From NCBI RefSeq assembly GCF_000344685.1, contig NW_006920410.1, positions 3,335,922 through 3,399,921 on the forward strand: 64,000 nt of DNA, in the 5' to 3' direction. The DNA comes from Gloeophyllum trabeum ATCC 11539 (taxonomy: Eukaryota > Basidiomycota > Agaricomycetes > Gloeophyllales > Gloeophyllaceae). This document shows positions 46,346 to 58,566 of the stretch, piece by piece (position 1 is the stretch's first letter; each line of letters begins with the position of its first letter). The position numbers were made by a program, and so were the translations under genes. The notes below the pieces were generated by a model. That model did no database searches. It was not told the origin of the DNA and saw nothing but the letters and a program-made list of their open reading frames with translations.

Positions 46346-47374
46346 ATGCAGAGTGGAAGCGGCTGTAGCGCGAATGGAGGATCGAGGCCTGTCGTTCTAC
46401 CTCTAATGGCAAACCCCGCTACTGGGAGCGCGAACCCGAGCGCGTCCCTGCCCGCTCTGTGGGGCTACATGGTACCTGCACTCGATCATATCATCCGGTC
46501 TCCGACCAACGACCTTACGAAGGCACCGGCGATTGACCCAGCCTATCATATGGGCGTCCATACCGCCGTGTACAACTACTTTACGAATAAGTCCACGGAG
46601 GCGCAGTACAATCCGCCTCCTGCTCGTGGAGATAAGGGCAAGGGGACGTCGGCGGTCAGTGGAATGGACCTTTACCACCAGCTCGACGATTACTTTGGGG
46701 CGACCGCTCGCGAGGTCCTGCTGGGAACCCCGCACGACGACTCGACCTTGGTCCACTATCTTATCCCCTGCTTCAACCGCTACTCAGCTGGGGCTAAGTC
46801 GATCAACCGACTACTTAACTATGTCAACCGGCACTACGTGAAACGCGCAGTCGACGAAGACAGAGGCTGGTTGCGTTTGAATGACGTGCTTGACGCCGTT
46901 GCTAAGACAATCACTGAAGATGACGACCGTGAGCAGATCTCGCAGAGGCTGAAGGAGAGGAGAACAGAGGAGTTGAAGAAGTACGGCTACAAGGATGGAG
47001 GGCCCGCGGAGCTTTATAGTCAGGCGGAAGCGTACGCTGAAGCCGCAAGCCCTCCCGATCGAGTCGTACCTCTGCTTTCTCTAGCGTACAGACGGTTCCG
47101 AATCGATGTTATCGAGCCCCTTCTGGCTATACCGAAGGTGAAAAAGAAGAGCGGCAAGAACAAAAGGCCTCCCCCAAGTAACGGGGATAAGACTCCGGGT
47201 CCGAAAGGAAGGTTGGCTAGATCTGTGAAGGAGTTGCTCGAGACAAAGGGAGGGGATGAGGATGAGAAGAGAAGGCTCGCTTCGGGGCTTCTCATATGCC
47301 TCAAGACATGTGGGATACGAGCGGACCATCCCCTCAGGAAAAGGCTTGAGAAATTCCTGGTAGCTGAAGTCTGA
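46346..47374 (+). CDS. Cullin N-terminus-like protein lacking the cullin-homology domain
   Basis: An intronless frame of 342 residues from the first ATG. The region after about residue 35 resembles the N-terminal cullin repeats of Cul1/Cdc53: LWGYMVPALDHI, GVHTAVYNYFTNKS (compare the cullin HxAVYNY block), GMDLYHQLDDYF, LLNYVNRHYVKRAVDED and LNDV. This is the part of a cullin that binds the Skp1/F-box adaptor. The cullin homology domain, Rbx1 site and neddylation lysine are absent, because the frame ends and the next gene converges 257 bases later. The C-terminus is a basic linker (KVKKKSGKNKRPPP) and an amphipathic helix region. It could compete with Cul1 for adaptors, or be a retrocopy-derived fragment; lack of introns fits the latter. 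Function is unknown. Confidence 0.65.
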   Translation: MQSGSGCSANGGSRPVVLPLMANPATGSANPSASLPALWGYMVPALDHIIRSPTNDLTKAPAIDPAYHMGVHTAVYNYFTNKSTEAQYNPPPARGDKGKGTSAVSGMDLYHQLDDYFGATAREVLLGTPHDDSTLVHYLIPCFNRYSAGAKSINRLLNYVNRHYVKRAVDEDRGWLRLNDVLDAVAKTITEDDDREQISQRLKERRTEELKKYGYKDGGPAELYSQAEAYAEAASPPDRVVPLLSLAYRRFRIDVIEPLLAIPKVKKKSGKNKRPPPSNGDKTPGPKGRLARSVKELLETKGGDEDEKRRLASGLLICLKTCGIRADHPLRKRLEKFLVAEV

Positions 47375-47631
47375 TGTTTATCACTTGTTTGTTTGTTTAT
47401 TACATCGATTATCGTTGCACGCGAATGTTCGCCATTGATACTTGCAGCCATCACGCTATTATGTTCTTGGAAGTCTTGAATGCACTGTGGATTCGGCAGT
47501 TGTCAATACCACTGACATGAGCGGTCCGAGACCTGATAGTGCCGAAGCATAGCAAAACTGATGATACATAGTGATGCTACATGAACTGTACAGAAAAATA
47601 GCGGAGTCCTCCGATCTAACCTATGCTATTT

Positions 47632-49281
47632 CTACGAGCCCTCCTTGGGCCGCTCACCCTCGGGTTCGCCTGTAAGGTCGAATAATGCCTCCATTTCAGC
47701 GAAATTAGGGTTCTCAGCCTGACCAAAGTCGAAGTCGGGATCGAAATTAGACATGTTTGACAGGTCTAAATTCATTCCGAAAGGCGTTCCCAACGCGGGC
47801 ACTTGATCCATGGATTGCGAGGCGGCGTCAGGAGCGGCAGAGGAAGGGTTCAACCCAGCCAAGATGGAGCCGGGGGACGGTGCTGAGTTGGAGGAGCTGG
47901 GCATGCCAGACCCTAGCTCAAGGTGAGATTGACCCTGCGGAGGATTCTCCTGGCCCTGTTCTGGTCCATGCAGCGACCCAAAGATCTCGTGGCCTTCCTG
48001 AGTCTGGTCCGAGCTGGACAACGCATTGAAGATATCCATGCCGTCTTGCTGTTGACTTCCTGCGCCATCGAGACCAGCCGAAGCAGACTGGGCTTGGTTC
48101 ATGAGGTCCTGTACCGAAGCGTTCGCATTGTTGTCAGACGGCGCGGAGTTGCGAAATAAGTTCTTCGCCATATCGTCGACCAGGTTTGCGCTATTACCCA
48201 GGTCCATATCGAGATCCAGCTCGATAGGCATATCCGCCGAGCTGCCCGCGCCCGTCTCGTGGGACGTCGATGGTACGGGATCCGAGCCTGACAGGTCGAT
48301 GTCGACGGACCGCTCAGACGCGTCGGCAGACGCCAGAGCGGTCAGGAAGTCGGGCGGGAATTCAGATGCAGCGGTCGGCCGAGCCGATCTCGGCGCTAAA
48401 GTGACGGGGGAGGCCAGGGGGTTCTGGCCAAGGATGTCGGTTTCGTCGAGTTTGAGCGCGGTCGATGAGAGATCGAGCTTGTGAGGGAAGGCGGGGCGGT
48501 GGAGGGAGGAGAGGGAAATGGCGGATGGCCGCCGGCCACTGTGGGAGGGTGCTAGGGCGCCGCTGGGAGGCGTCATTTGCGGAGTCCTGTTCGGCGGGGG
48601 CTGCCTGCTGACGTCCTCTGTGGCGAGCTGCGTGGCTTGTTCACTAGAGGGTGAAGCGGGTAAGGCGGATGCAGCAGCCTCTTGCTTCTCGGCTTTCTTC
48701 TGGTCTTCAGAGGCCTTTGCAGCTAGTTCAGCCTCTTTCAGACGGTTCCGTTCACGGTCGATATCCCTTTGTAGTACGGCAATCGCGCGGACCTGGTGTC
48801 CACTTATTACACAGCTCTGACGCTCACATGAGGGTACCTACCAAATGTGCCTCCATGGCATCGCACAACTGGTCGTACTTCTCGACTTCCCGGCCAAGCG
48901 AAGCTACCAAAGACCGCGGGGGATGAGGTGCATGGCCTTGGAGCCCGCTGATACTCCGTTAACATTTCTTCCACGCCTGTTGATGATAGCAACTTACAGT
49001 CTGGAGACTTCGGTGTAGAATTGGCAGACTTGACCGGTCTTCACTATAGCGTTCTGTCGAGCAGACGTCTTATGGCACGTTCATGGGGAGCAGGAAGCTA
49101 CGCGCACCCTCAAACACCCTTGAAGGGCGTTCATTTCTGGCTCAAGTACACCCTGCGGAGCTGGAGGGACGGGAGGGGGTGGCATGGGCAAATCCTTCAT
49201 CGGCGAAGGTTTGGCCGCTAGTGCCGGCGAACCCTTGTTCGATGCTGAAGAAACCTTGCGAGGTCTCGGTCTCGGAGGCAT
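47632..49281 (-). CDS. Unrecognised protein: helical N-terminus, acidic Ser/Gln-rich C-terminus
   Basis: Four exons: 49108..49281, 48998..49053, 48842..48947, 47632..48792; 498 residues. A Pro/Lys-rich leader is followed by a predicted helical region (EPEMNALQ, NAIVKTGQVCQFYTEVSRL, REVEKYDQLCDAMEAHL, VRAIAVLQRDIDRERNRLKEAE). The last 300 residues are Ser/Gln/Asp-rich with patches such as PIELDLDMDLG, NLDLSNMSNFDPDFDFG and NFAEMEALFDLTGE, resembling acidic transcriptional activation segments. The layout recalls fungal Mediator tail subunits (Med2 type), but I cannot confirm that. Intron 1 could alternatively be 39 nt with acceptor at 49069, adding TSARQ. The gene converges with the cullin-like gene and diverges from the UVRAG-like gene. 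Confidence 0.7.
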
Positions 49282-49657
49282 ATTATAGAGATGGTAAGAA
49301 CAAAGGTATTATAGTCAGCACAGATAAGTCTGTTTGTCGTTGATACAAGCGATTATAGCGTCGGATTGCGGGGCAAGTGGCGGTCAGTGTAGAGTTGGCT
49401 TCGAAAGGATGTGGCAATACCCGATTAGTGCTTCGGACTTCCGAACGCTTGCCACATCTGTCAAGTACGGCGACCTGGATTCTATGTTCTACCCTCGGCG
49501 AGGTTCCACTTGCTTCACTTTCCTATGAGACTTGGACAGTCTAGAAATTTTCGCTGAACCAGAATTTGCTGAGCATTTTATATTCCACGGAGAAAACCTC
49601 GTAGCATTGCACTGTTGCACGAGCGCGTAGTATGGGTACGGACGATACTCAGGATGA
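49282..49657. other. Divergent promoter region
   Basis: Shared by the acidic-tail protein gene (minus) and the UVRAG-like gene (plus). No TATA box or repeat recognised. Confidence 0.4.
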
Positions 49658-52600
49658 ATGCATGGATCCCAGCTCTACAGGAGACGGGATGATGCTGGTG
49701 AGTCTTACTTCTGCTACGTATTGCCTTATTTTTGCTCAAGACAGCCCAATCGAACAACCTCCAGCGTCGGTTGCGCAACGTTACCGCCGTACAAGTGCGG
49801 AATCTCACCCCCTTCCCAGTTCGCGATTCGTTTGCGACTGCTATGACCCAGCCGTCGGAACAGTCACAATTTACCTCACTTGGCCGGCTTTCAGACGACT
49901 TAGATCTGACAGTGGGGAGACGCAGAGGGCGCAGGATATCCTCGAGCTCCGTCGTGACTACTAAAACCACCCAGTCTGAGGACAGCGAAGATGTACACAA
50001 TGCGGCGACAATTGACGATACACAGAGACGGAGGGCTGCTTCGAAAGTGAGTTTCCTGGGTCAGGCAGCTGGCGGGTCAAGTCCGCACGCAGGATCATTA
50101 CGGAGGCATTCCCAAGTGTACGGCTCCCCTTCCAGTAGCAGACCTGTCCACAAACGAACCACGTCTACCGGTTCGTATCGCAGTCTTGGGACGAGTTCGG
50201 TCGGTATCACCGAAGAGAACAACGTACCTCCTGTAACCCCTGCGCCGTTATCGCGGTTGTTACCTGATAATTCTCAATGCAGTCTGGAGAAGATTGTGTC
50301 CTCTCGGCTTGTCGAAACCTTCATTACCATTACTGTTCCCCCATCCTATGCAGAGTCCAGTGTCGGCAGTGCGCCGTCTTCGCTGCGTCATGTCAAATCA
50401 ACGGATCTCGCATCTGCCTCTAGGCCTGTGTCTCCGGCTTTGGGCACTCATAACACAAAGGGCACGGTTTCCGCACCCAAGCATAAGCGCGGTTCCTCAG
50501 CAAGTAGTGTTAGCCCTCAGCATATGAGCCGTACTAGGCCCACGTCCTCGTCACTCCGGTCGTCTTCCTCAGAGTCCAGTCCTCCCAGCCCGACACGGAG
50601 CCAGGCTATGCCATCCCATTCGCGTACCAAGTCAAGTCAGGTTGGCTCTCGTTTGCGAAGTGATGGCTCTGGCAACAACGCTACCGCTCCTCAGGCTTTC
50701 CCGTCCGCAGGAGCCGCTGCACATTCAATCAGGGTCCCTGACTATATTTCTCCCATCCACAGACCATCCACCAACCCGTACTTTTCTCTTGATCCGGCAT
50801 CGGGGCACGACTTTCCTGCATGGACTGATTTGAATGCCCAAGACATAAAAGTCGAATTATGGGGCAAGGTAGGCCGCGGCTGGGGTACGGACAAGTTATC
50901 GAATGGAAAGGGTAAGGAGAAGGCGATTGATTCGTGCATTCATTCCGACGAGAGTACGACTTGGCATGTCCTAGAGAAGTGGGACGTCAAATTCACTGAC
51001 CTTACGCCTTGTACTGAAGACGTACGTATCTCAATATTCGTTCCATTTTCCCTGACCTTATATCGTGCCGTATTTGTAGCTCGCTTCCCACTCGTCGCAT
51101 ATTGCCTTCAACACGCTGACAATCACATTCACCCCCTTCGGGCGTACCTACTACGTACCGCGTCGATCCTTACCTCCAAACAGTCCTCGCCCTCCTTCCC
51201 CATCTGGCGGCTACAACTCCGATCTGGAGCAGCCATCGGTCACGACGTTAGGCAGCGCTGGAGACATCATCGTTCCAGCATCCACATCTGGACTGGACGA
51301 TGCCAGGGCTCGGGCATCGAGTATACGAGGGGATCAGAATACTGCTCAGGTTACAAGATCCAAGAGACATCCTGAAAGCTCAAAGACGGCAAGTTGGCAG
51401 GACCTTGTCAGGTTAGTTGTGCTACTTCGTCACGTCATTTACTGCTAATCAGTGGTTGCTCGGCAAGACTGGTCACGCTGCAGGCATGTATATTAGATAC
51501 CAAGCAGTCGCTTTCCCAGATTCTACAGAACGTCGACAACCTGGTTAACGACGGGTTAAACGATCTGGTAAGCACCGCGTTGTCACTTTTGCCACACTCC
51601 CGTGCATCGTTCCTGGCCTTCCCCTTCATCGTCCTTCTCCGCATATCCACATTCTCAAGTTTTCGTGCTGAAAGAAACGCGAAGTGTCGGAACGACAAGC
51701 ATGGGTGGATCAGCTTCATTCTGAGATCAAGGAGGTCGAAGGGACGTCGAACGACTGTAGGTCTTTCCTCCTATCCATCCACTGCAAGTCTTAGTTTTCG
51801 CCTTCGTAGTCAGGACGCGGATCCGGTCCCGAGCGGAGGATCTTCGCCGACGGCGTGACGTTCTCCGGCAAGCGCGGGAAGAGCTCCAACTGGATATATT
51901 CGGTGAGCACGAGATAGACGAAGAGTTGGAAGACATGCGGTAAGCGGCGACAGAACGATTCTCACGGCACTATACTCATAGATGGCATCCCTTCCCAGTG
52001 AGCAGTTGTCCTCCCTCCGTAGTAATTTCTCTCCCGTGCGCACAACGCTGGTGGCCACTCTTGCCAGTATCTTCCCCATCGAGCTACTCTCTACTACACC
52101 CGATTTACTCTACACCATCCTTGATGTGCCACTACCTATACCCTCAGGCTCGACAGACCCTGCGCCACCTCTGTCGGTCCCCTCTCGCAAAGACATCAAT
52201 GAAGATACGGTAGCTACCGCTCTGGGATATGCGGCCCAGGTAGTCCAGTTGCTGGCAGCGTACATGGGGATAAGGCTCGTGTATCCTGTGACGTGCATAG
52301 GAAGTAGGAGCCTTGTCAGAGATGGTATCTCGACCATGGTGGGGCCCAGGATGTCAGTTACAACTTTTACTTCATATATCGGTCATCTCAAATTTTTTAG
52401 GTTCCCCCTCTACTCTAAGGGAGTCGACACCTATAGATTCGAGTATGGTGTATACTTACTAAATAAAGACATAGAAATGGTAACGTGTACTGTTCTTTTT
52501 GTACAACTTCGCCAGATGATATTGACGCCCTTATAGTTAATGACCGAGCGAGAACTGCGTGCTGCTGATACACGCTATACCCTCCCTAACCTAAATAACT

Positions 52601-53216
52601 TGTTGCTCACTCTTAGCGCTGGAGATGGTGTACACTTACCGTGAGTAATGTGCACTACTGAGGCTGCCTTCGTCAGAGGTTTGACCGCTCGATCAAATCC
52701 AGCATACCCGTCCCCGAAGATTCTCAGCCTTCTTCACGTGCAGAATCGCCTTTGCCAGCTATCGACTCATCTTCTACTATCGTAGCCGGCGACCATCAAG
52801 TTGCGGGCGAGACAACCCCTCCGGTTAGCGGGAGTACAACCCCCACGGCTGCTAGCGCTGACAACAGTGCCTTCTCGAGAATGTCACGCCCTTTCTTCTC
52901 CCTTTCACCTTTCGGGCTTCTTCGGTCTTCAAGCTCGGATAGGCCGTCCACGAAGCCGTCCAAGTCGAATGCCCCTGAACCACCTCAAGATGCAGAGCGC
53001 AACGGTGATGCTCGGCATCCGCAGTCAGAGCAGACTGTTGACGAGGAAGAGGACCGACGCACGATTCGCGGGGTATCTTTGCACGGCGACGAAACCAAGT
53101 CGCTCGTGAATGATAATTCTGGAAGCGGCGCTGTTCCACAGCCAGAGAAGGCGACTGATGGCAGTGGGCCGGACGTAGCTGCCCCGACGACTAATATTGT
53201 CGCGCCTATCGTATAG
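49658..53216 (+). CDS. UVRAG/Vps38-like subunit of the Vps34 PI3-kinase complex
   Basis: Ten exons: 49658..49697, 49745..51021, 51080..51411, 51453..51567, 51675..51756, 51810..51939, 51999..52352, 52401..52479, 52537..52640, 52679..53216; 1016 residues. The N-terminal block QRRLRNVTAVQVRNLTPFPVRDSF starts a C2-like region interrupted by long Ser-rich stretches. The middle is coiled coil (LVTLQACILDTKQSLSQIL ... RAEDLRRRRDVLRQAREEL). The C-terminal lipid-binding part has LVATLASIFPIELLS, YTILDVPLPIP, FPLYSKGVDTYRFEYG and YLLNKDIEML, as in Atg14/UVRAG/Vps38 proteins of endosomal and autophagic PI3P synthesis. The start is uncertain: an ATG at 49632 with an AAG acceptor at 49740 also keeps frame. 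The acceptor of the last exon is GAG rather than CAG. Intron 3 is only 41 nt. Confidence 0.85.
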
Positions 53217-54806
53217 CCCACTTATCTGTCTGTGCTTCTTCTAATTAAAGAGGTGCCTGGGGTGTGTTTCTTTCAGCCAAGCGGCGGAGACCTCGCATGG
53301 GGACCCACACACGGTGCCTTGGTATGCTCGTCCCAATGCGGTCTGGGCAGGACCGATTCCGGGGACCATCGGAGTACCGGAGCCTTGCATAATTGAAGTC
53401 CACCGTCAATCCACAGTTGTTGCTAGGACGCAACTGATGGAGATGGAGCCTCGTCATCTTCGTTACATGTACACTGGTACGGTACTTAAGCTTCAAGCTT
53501 CAAGCTTCAGCGCTTCAGCTCAAAAGGAGACAAACGGCGGCTGCATCATTGTACTTAATCAAACTCTCAGTGCTTGATAGCCTTGCAGTACGTTAGTAAG
53601 CATCAGGCATAACAGGCAGCTGCCGGCAGTCTACCAGCAGCTCCAGTTACGCTGCAGCCTGTGGTCTCTGCGCGCAACGAGAAGAATGATATGGCCGCCA
53701 CCCATCCAAAGGAAGCAGTTTCATTCCGAGCAAGAAGCCCATGCTGAGGAGACGATAAATTTCTGCCTGCCGGTTGTTGACGTTCGTGTATTGGATCGCT
53801 TCTCAATTGCGCGCCATTACGACGTCTAGACGCATGCCCAGAAGAGGTCTCAGTGTTGAACGCCGTCAAGAAGACGGCGGGGGATCCAAGGACGCTAGGG
53901 TTGTATATACAGACTAGGTTGCAGGACGATAACGAAGCCACTTAATGATCCTCAAGAAGCTGGGAGCAAGGGGCAGTGGGCTACAGAGATCTCGCAACGT
54001 CTGCGGTATATGAAACGGAGGCAAAATTTGGATTTTAGATTGACGGTTGGCGAAGATCTGGGCCTCCCACTTGAGAAAGTTTTCGCGGGAAGGGGTGGCC
54101 TGGTAAAGATGGTAAGGGTTGCCGGGTGAATTTGCATGCTTCGTATGATGCGCTCGGAGTACGGCGTGTGTAAGTACGGCTTTCGCTGCCGCACACGGTC
54201 GGCTAGGGCGAGGAATATTCGATTCGCACAGGCAGGACTGCGAGGAACGCCATGCGCCACAGCGGCGAAAGGGATGTGATTGGTGTGAAGGGCGGGCAGA
54301 AAGTTTAGAGAAGGCCGCGCTTACATGATTCGGAAGCGAGCCATAAACGGAATGGACCTCGGTCGGAGCCCGAAAAAACCAGGGTAACGTCTGGTAACCT
54401 CCGTGATCTTTTAGAGTTCTTGTCCCTATTACAAGTCCCCATATAATTCCACCAGCCGCCGACAGCGAACTCTCCTTGCTTGCAATTTCCTCTCGGTCAT
54501 TGCAGTGAAACAAAAGGTCTGTGCTTCGTCGACTGCGCGCCAGCGGTCGCAGCACCGGTGCTGACCCCCTGTGCGCAGGCCGTTTCCGCCGCATTGTAAC
54601 AACAGTCCTTTCTAGACGGGCTCAAAAGTGGCTTGCAGGTGCGGATCGGATGCCGCGTATTATGCTAGTGCGCCGTGCTAAAGACGACACGGTGGCCTTG
54701 AACAGGATTACCCTTGTGCAACTAGGCTTATCGCTTTCTATTTCTTACTTCCACTCCGTTTCTTGTCTGTCACTCACCGCCCTGGAACCAAATTGAACTC
54801 ATCGCA
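53217..54806. other. Long intergenic region upstream of the Pumilio gene
   Basis: About 1.6 kb with no supported gene. A 226-codon minus-strand frame (53914..54594) lacks domain features. A 7-bp triplet repeat lies at 53488-53508. The right part should be the Pumilio promoter and leader. Confidence 0.4.
53488..53508. repeat. 7-bp tandem repeat (AAGCTTC x3)
   Basis: Three perfect head-to-tail copies of AAGCTTC, followed by degenerate AGCGCTTCAGC. Confidence 0.7.
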
Positions 54807-57800
54807 ATGAACACTACTTTGGAACCCTCTACTTCACCTACCGATAATCGACCCCCCTCCGAACAAAGGAAACAAAGTCCACCGGCCTTTTTGGACTTGG
54901 CGGACTCTGTGAGTCAAAATTCTTGATTTATGCCGTTTTTGGTCCATCCTAAGTATTCTCGTTATAGGCGGCGAGGCTGGGGACTAATATGCCGGACATC
55001 TCTGCTGTAAGCTGCTCTTCTCCTTCTCGTCCCTTTCAACCTGTTCAAGGCCGATACGCTATGCAGCGCGTGGAACTCAAACGCATGGAGCATGAGCGCC
55101 AGCGCGCCCTTCAGCGGAAAATGTTCGAGGATCAAATGCGGGTCCTAGAGCACCAGCAGGCCCAGGAACTCCTTAGCATTCCTTATGACCCAAGTTCTGG
55201 TGCGTCCCTCCAACATTTGGCGGTTTCGGCGCCCACCACCCCTCCACGCGTTAATGCGGTTCTCGTGGGGGAAATGTCTTCTGGCTATGCTTCTGGCTTG
55301 GCTCCATCTGCTTTCGATTCGGACCGTTTGCCAAAAGCCGGTACTGCCACCTCGGACAAGCGCAAGTCAGTCACGTACGCGCCCTCCGTCAACCACTCCC
55401 CGGAGATGAGTCTGGCCCCTTCCTCCGGTCAGGCGTATGGACGCATCGGCGCGAAGAGCATGCCCGCCAGTCGTCGCACGTCCGCTAGCGAACATGACGA
55501 GGAGCTTGCTGGTCACTTGCAGGGCCTATCCTTGGCAGGAGAAAGCAATGGCACGGCCTCTCCTCTATCCAGGACTCCGTCTGTGTCTGTCCTGCGTCGT
55601 GGCGCGTCTGGAGATGAGCCAGCCGGTGCGTACGGGAAGGGGTACAATGCTGGGATGATGTTGGACGAGCAACTCGACCAAGAGATGCATAGTGAGTGCA
55701 CTTACATTGCTCAGCCCGTATGCATACCCAATCCCGTCCCCTTAGATGCCATGAGACATCTTCCAACCTCTGATGACGACAAATATCAGTATCAGAACAA
55801 GGTAAAGCCTATTCTCTTCGTCATGCCACCGAAAGTTGCCTAGATCCCGTTCACTGACGCGCTGATCTAGCTGTCGACTTCTTCGGCCGCGTTGGACCTT
55901 GCTCCGCTGTCTCAGACTCCCCCTCGCCCGTCGCTAGCTGGTAGGGGCTTGGAGGCCCGCGAAAAGGCCTCGGAATGGCCGCAGTTTACTCGTGGGCAGG
56001 ATGGTCTTCCTGTGAGATCTGACAGACGCACCGTCACCAACCCGCCACTGAACTTGGGTTCTGGCATCGACTTGACTAACAAGTTGGGCTCTACTATGTC
56101 TGCGTCGACCACTCCTCACCTGCAACAGAGTCTTGCTAACTCTCGCCGGGGGTCCCCCTTGGGTATCCAGGACCCATTGTCCATTGCGACGAGGTCTGTT
56201 CCGGGCACCCCTCTGGCTGGGTTACCTAGTGTTGCCTCCCAGTTCTTGAAGACTCCGGGCACCCCTTTGTCTCCTGATGCGCAGGGCCTGAACGGTCGCC
56301 TGACCAATCAGTCAGGCCAGTTAGGTGACGGTAGCGGTAGTGCTGGGGACCTTCGGGCGTCTTTGTCTAGAGCCCCTTCTGCTCAGTACGACGGGTCTCA
56401 GACGCCGCTGACGTTCAACTCCATCCAGTCGAGTCTCGATGATTCACTGCAGGTGAGCTCCTTTCGTAACATGTTAGCTTGACCAGCTTGCTTACCGTCG
56501 GGGCACCCAGTCCTACGGCGGGGAATCCGTGTACAGCCTCAATGCAGGCCTGGATAATAACTATAATTCCTACGGATTCGACACGAATGGGCGTATCAAC
56601 ACCCCGTTGAATGGTGCGCCAGGGTCTGCGGCCTTGTACAATAACCAGGGTTCTCGTTATGGTGTGGGCAGCCGAGTGAATGGGGTGGACGCTAAGATGA
56701 ATGGGCTCCACGGTCCGAAGCATAAGCGCGGCGATGTTGACAGGGAGTGTGAGTGCCGTGCCCCACGTGGCCGTAGGCGACTACTAACCGTCGTTTTGTA
56801 GTTAACCGGTTCGCTGGCACTCGTCTGGAAGATCTGCAGGGCGAGATCTTGGGGCTCTGCAAGGACCAGCATGGCTGTCGGTACTTGCAGAAGAAGCTCG
56901 AGGAGGGTGTCCCTGAGCATCGGGACATGATCTTCCGGGAGACCTTTGGTCATTTTGCGGACTTGATGACGGGTACGTCCTCTGCCAGGTCATCACTATA
57001 TACCTCCTCACCTGCGTGATTCAGACCCCTTCGGCAACTACTTGTGCCAAAAGTTGCTGGAGTACTCAACCGATGAACAACGGAATGTGATCTGCGAATC
57101 TGTAGCACAGGATCTGGTGAACATCTCCTTGAACATGCACGGCACCCGGGCCGTTCAGAAGATGATAGATTTCCTGTCAACTAGAAGACAGGCAAGTTTG
57201 ATCGCTAGTTTCAATCCACCTTCAACACTTACGGGTGGATCACGAACGCAGACTGATCATAGATACTATGCTCAGATCCACTCTATTATTGTCGCCCTCA
57301 GTCTTCATGTTGTAGTGCTAATCAAGGACCTGAATGGCAATCACGTAATTCAAAAGTGCTTGAACAAGCTTGCGCCGGAAGATAATCAGGTATGGCATCA
57401 GTGCTTCTTTGCTTGACTCTTTGAGCTGATCTTCTAATCATGATAGTTCATCTATAACGCTGTTGCGGCCAACTGCGTCGAAGTCGCTACTCACCGTCAT
57501 GGATGCTGCGTCTTGCAGCGATGCATTGATCACGCATCTGATCACCAACGTGTTCAATTGGTGAACGAGATTACTTACAACGCGCTTACCCTAGTTCAGG
57601 ACCCATACGGCAACTATGTAAGTGGAGACCTCCTTGTTGATGTATTGGAATGGTGTAGCTAATCCTTCTTCAAAGGTTGTACAATATATTCTAGACCTGA
57701 ACGACAATCGCTTCAGTGACGCCGTTATTCGTCAATTCACGGGCAACGTCTGCGCGCTCTCCGTGCAGAAGTTCAGCTCCAACGTGATTGAGAAGGTATG

Positions 57801-58566
57801 TTGGTCTGTTAGAGGATTTGCAGCCGGTGCTAACGTTTAATGTAGTGTATACGGGTCGCTGAGCACAGCACTCGAAAGTTGTTAATTGAGGAAATGTTGA
57901 ACCGCACTCGCCTGGAGAAGCTGTTGCGTGACTCGTATGGCAATTACTGCGTCCAGGTACGAGTTGGTTTTGTCGCTGTGTTAGCCTCTAGGGACCCTGA
58001 TTCATGCTGTTCTGTAGACTGCATTGGATTATGCGGAACCTACCCAGCGTGCTCTCCTTGTTGAAGGTATCCGGCCGGTCTTGCCGCTGATTCGGAACAC
58101 GCCATACGGGAAGCGCATCCAAAACAAGTTGCAACGCGAGCAGCAAATGGAGCAATTCGGTGGTTACTCTGGACAGCAGTCCGTGGCCGGTATGAGCTTG
58201 AGTGTTCAAGGACTAGGTGGTGCCCATCTGGGGAGCCGTCATATTCCTGGTCAAGGTCTGCATCAAAGTAACGGATTAGCCGACGTCTACGGCACGCAGA
58301 ATGGGCTGTACTCTCTACCGGGCCAAGGCTCTCTCGCACAGACGCATCTCCACGGTTCTCAGTTGCATGGGTTGCAACCGCACTCGATAGACTCTTACGT
58401 TCTCCAAGGTGGATCTCCCCAGGGCCTGACGCCCACTCACACCATGGGAGGCGGGTTCAACGGCGTTTCTACCTTCCAGAACGTTAATGGCCCGTTCGCC
58501 AGTGTCGGACTCTCGGGAACGCTGAACGACCCGTACCAGCGAACCTCTTTCGGATACGGAATGTAA
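54807..58566 (+). CDS. Pumilio (PUF) RNA-binding protein
   Basis: Twelve exons: 54807..54908, 54968..55691, 55746..55801, 55871..56452, 56511..56748, 56802..56972, 57025..57191, 57276..57389, 57447..57617, 57676..57795, 57846..57956, 58018..58566; 1034 residues. The first 565 residues are low complexity. The Pumilio homology domain (about 568-895) has the eight helical repeats with RNA-reading triplets visible, e.g. QHGCRYLQKKL, PFGNYLCQKLL, LNMHGTRAVQKMI, LNGNHVIQKCL, RHGCCVLQRCI, PYGNYVVQYIL, KFSSNVIEKCI and SYGNYCVQTAL, then TPYGKRIQNKL. It should bind UGUA-type elements in 3' UTRs and lower mRNA stability or translation, or localise mRNAs to mitochondria (Puf3-like). A Gly/Leu/His-rich tail follows. 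Intron 57192..57275 begins with GC; an internal acceptor at 57250 would insert eight residues between repeats. Confidence 0.95.

Noticed and set aside
53914..54594. 226-codon open frame on the minus strand upstream of the Pumilio gene
   Set aside because: No recognisable domain, odd composition, and no splice logic; most likely chance.
55007..55049. Apparent 43-nt intron (GTAAGC...AAG) in the second Pumilio exon
   Set aside because: Removal breaks the reading frame, while reading through keeps RYAMQRVELKRMEHERQR in frame.
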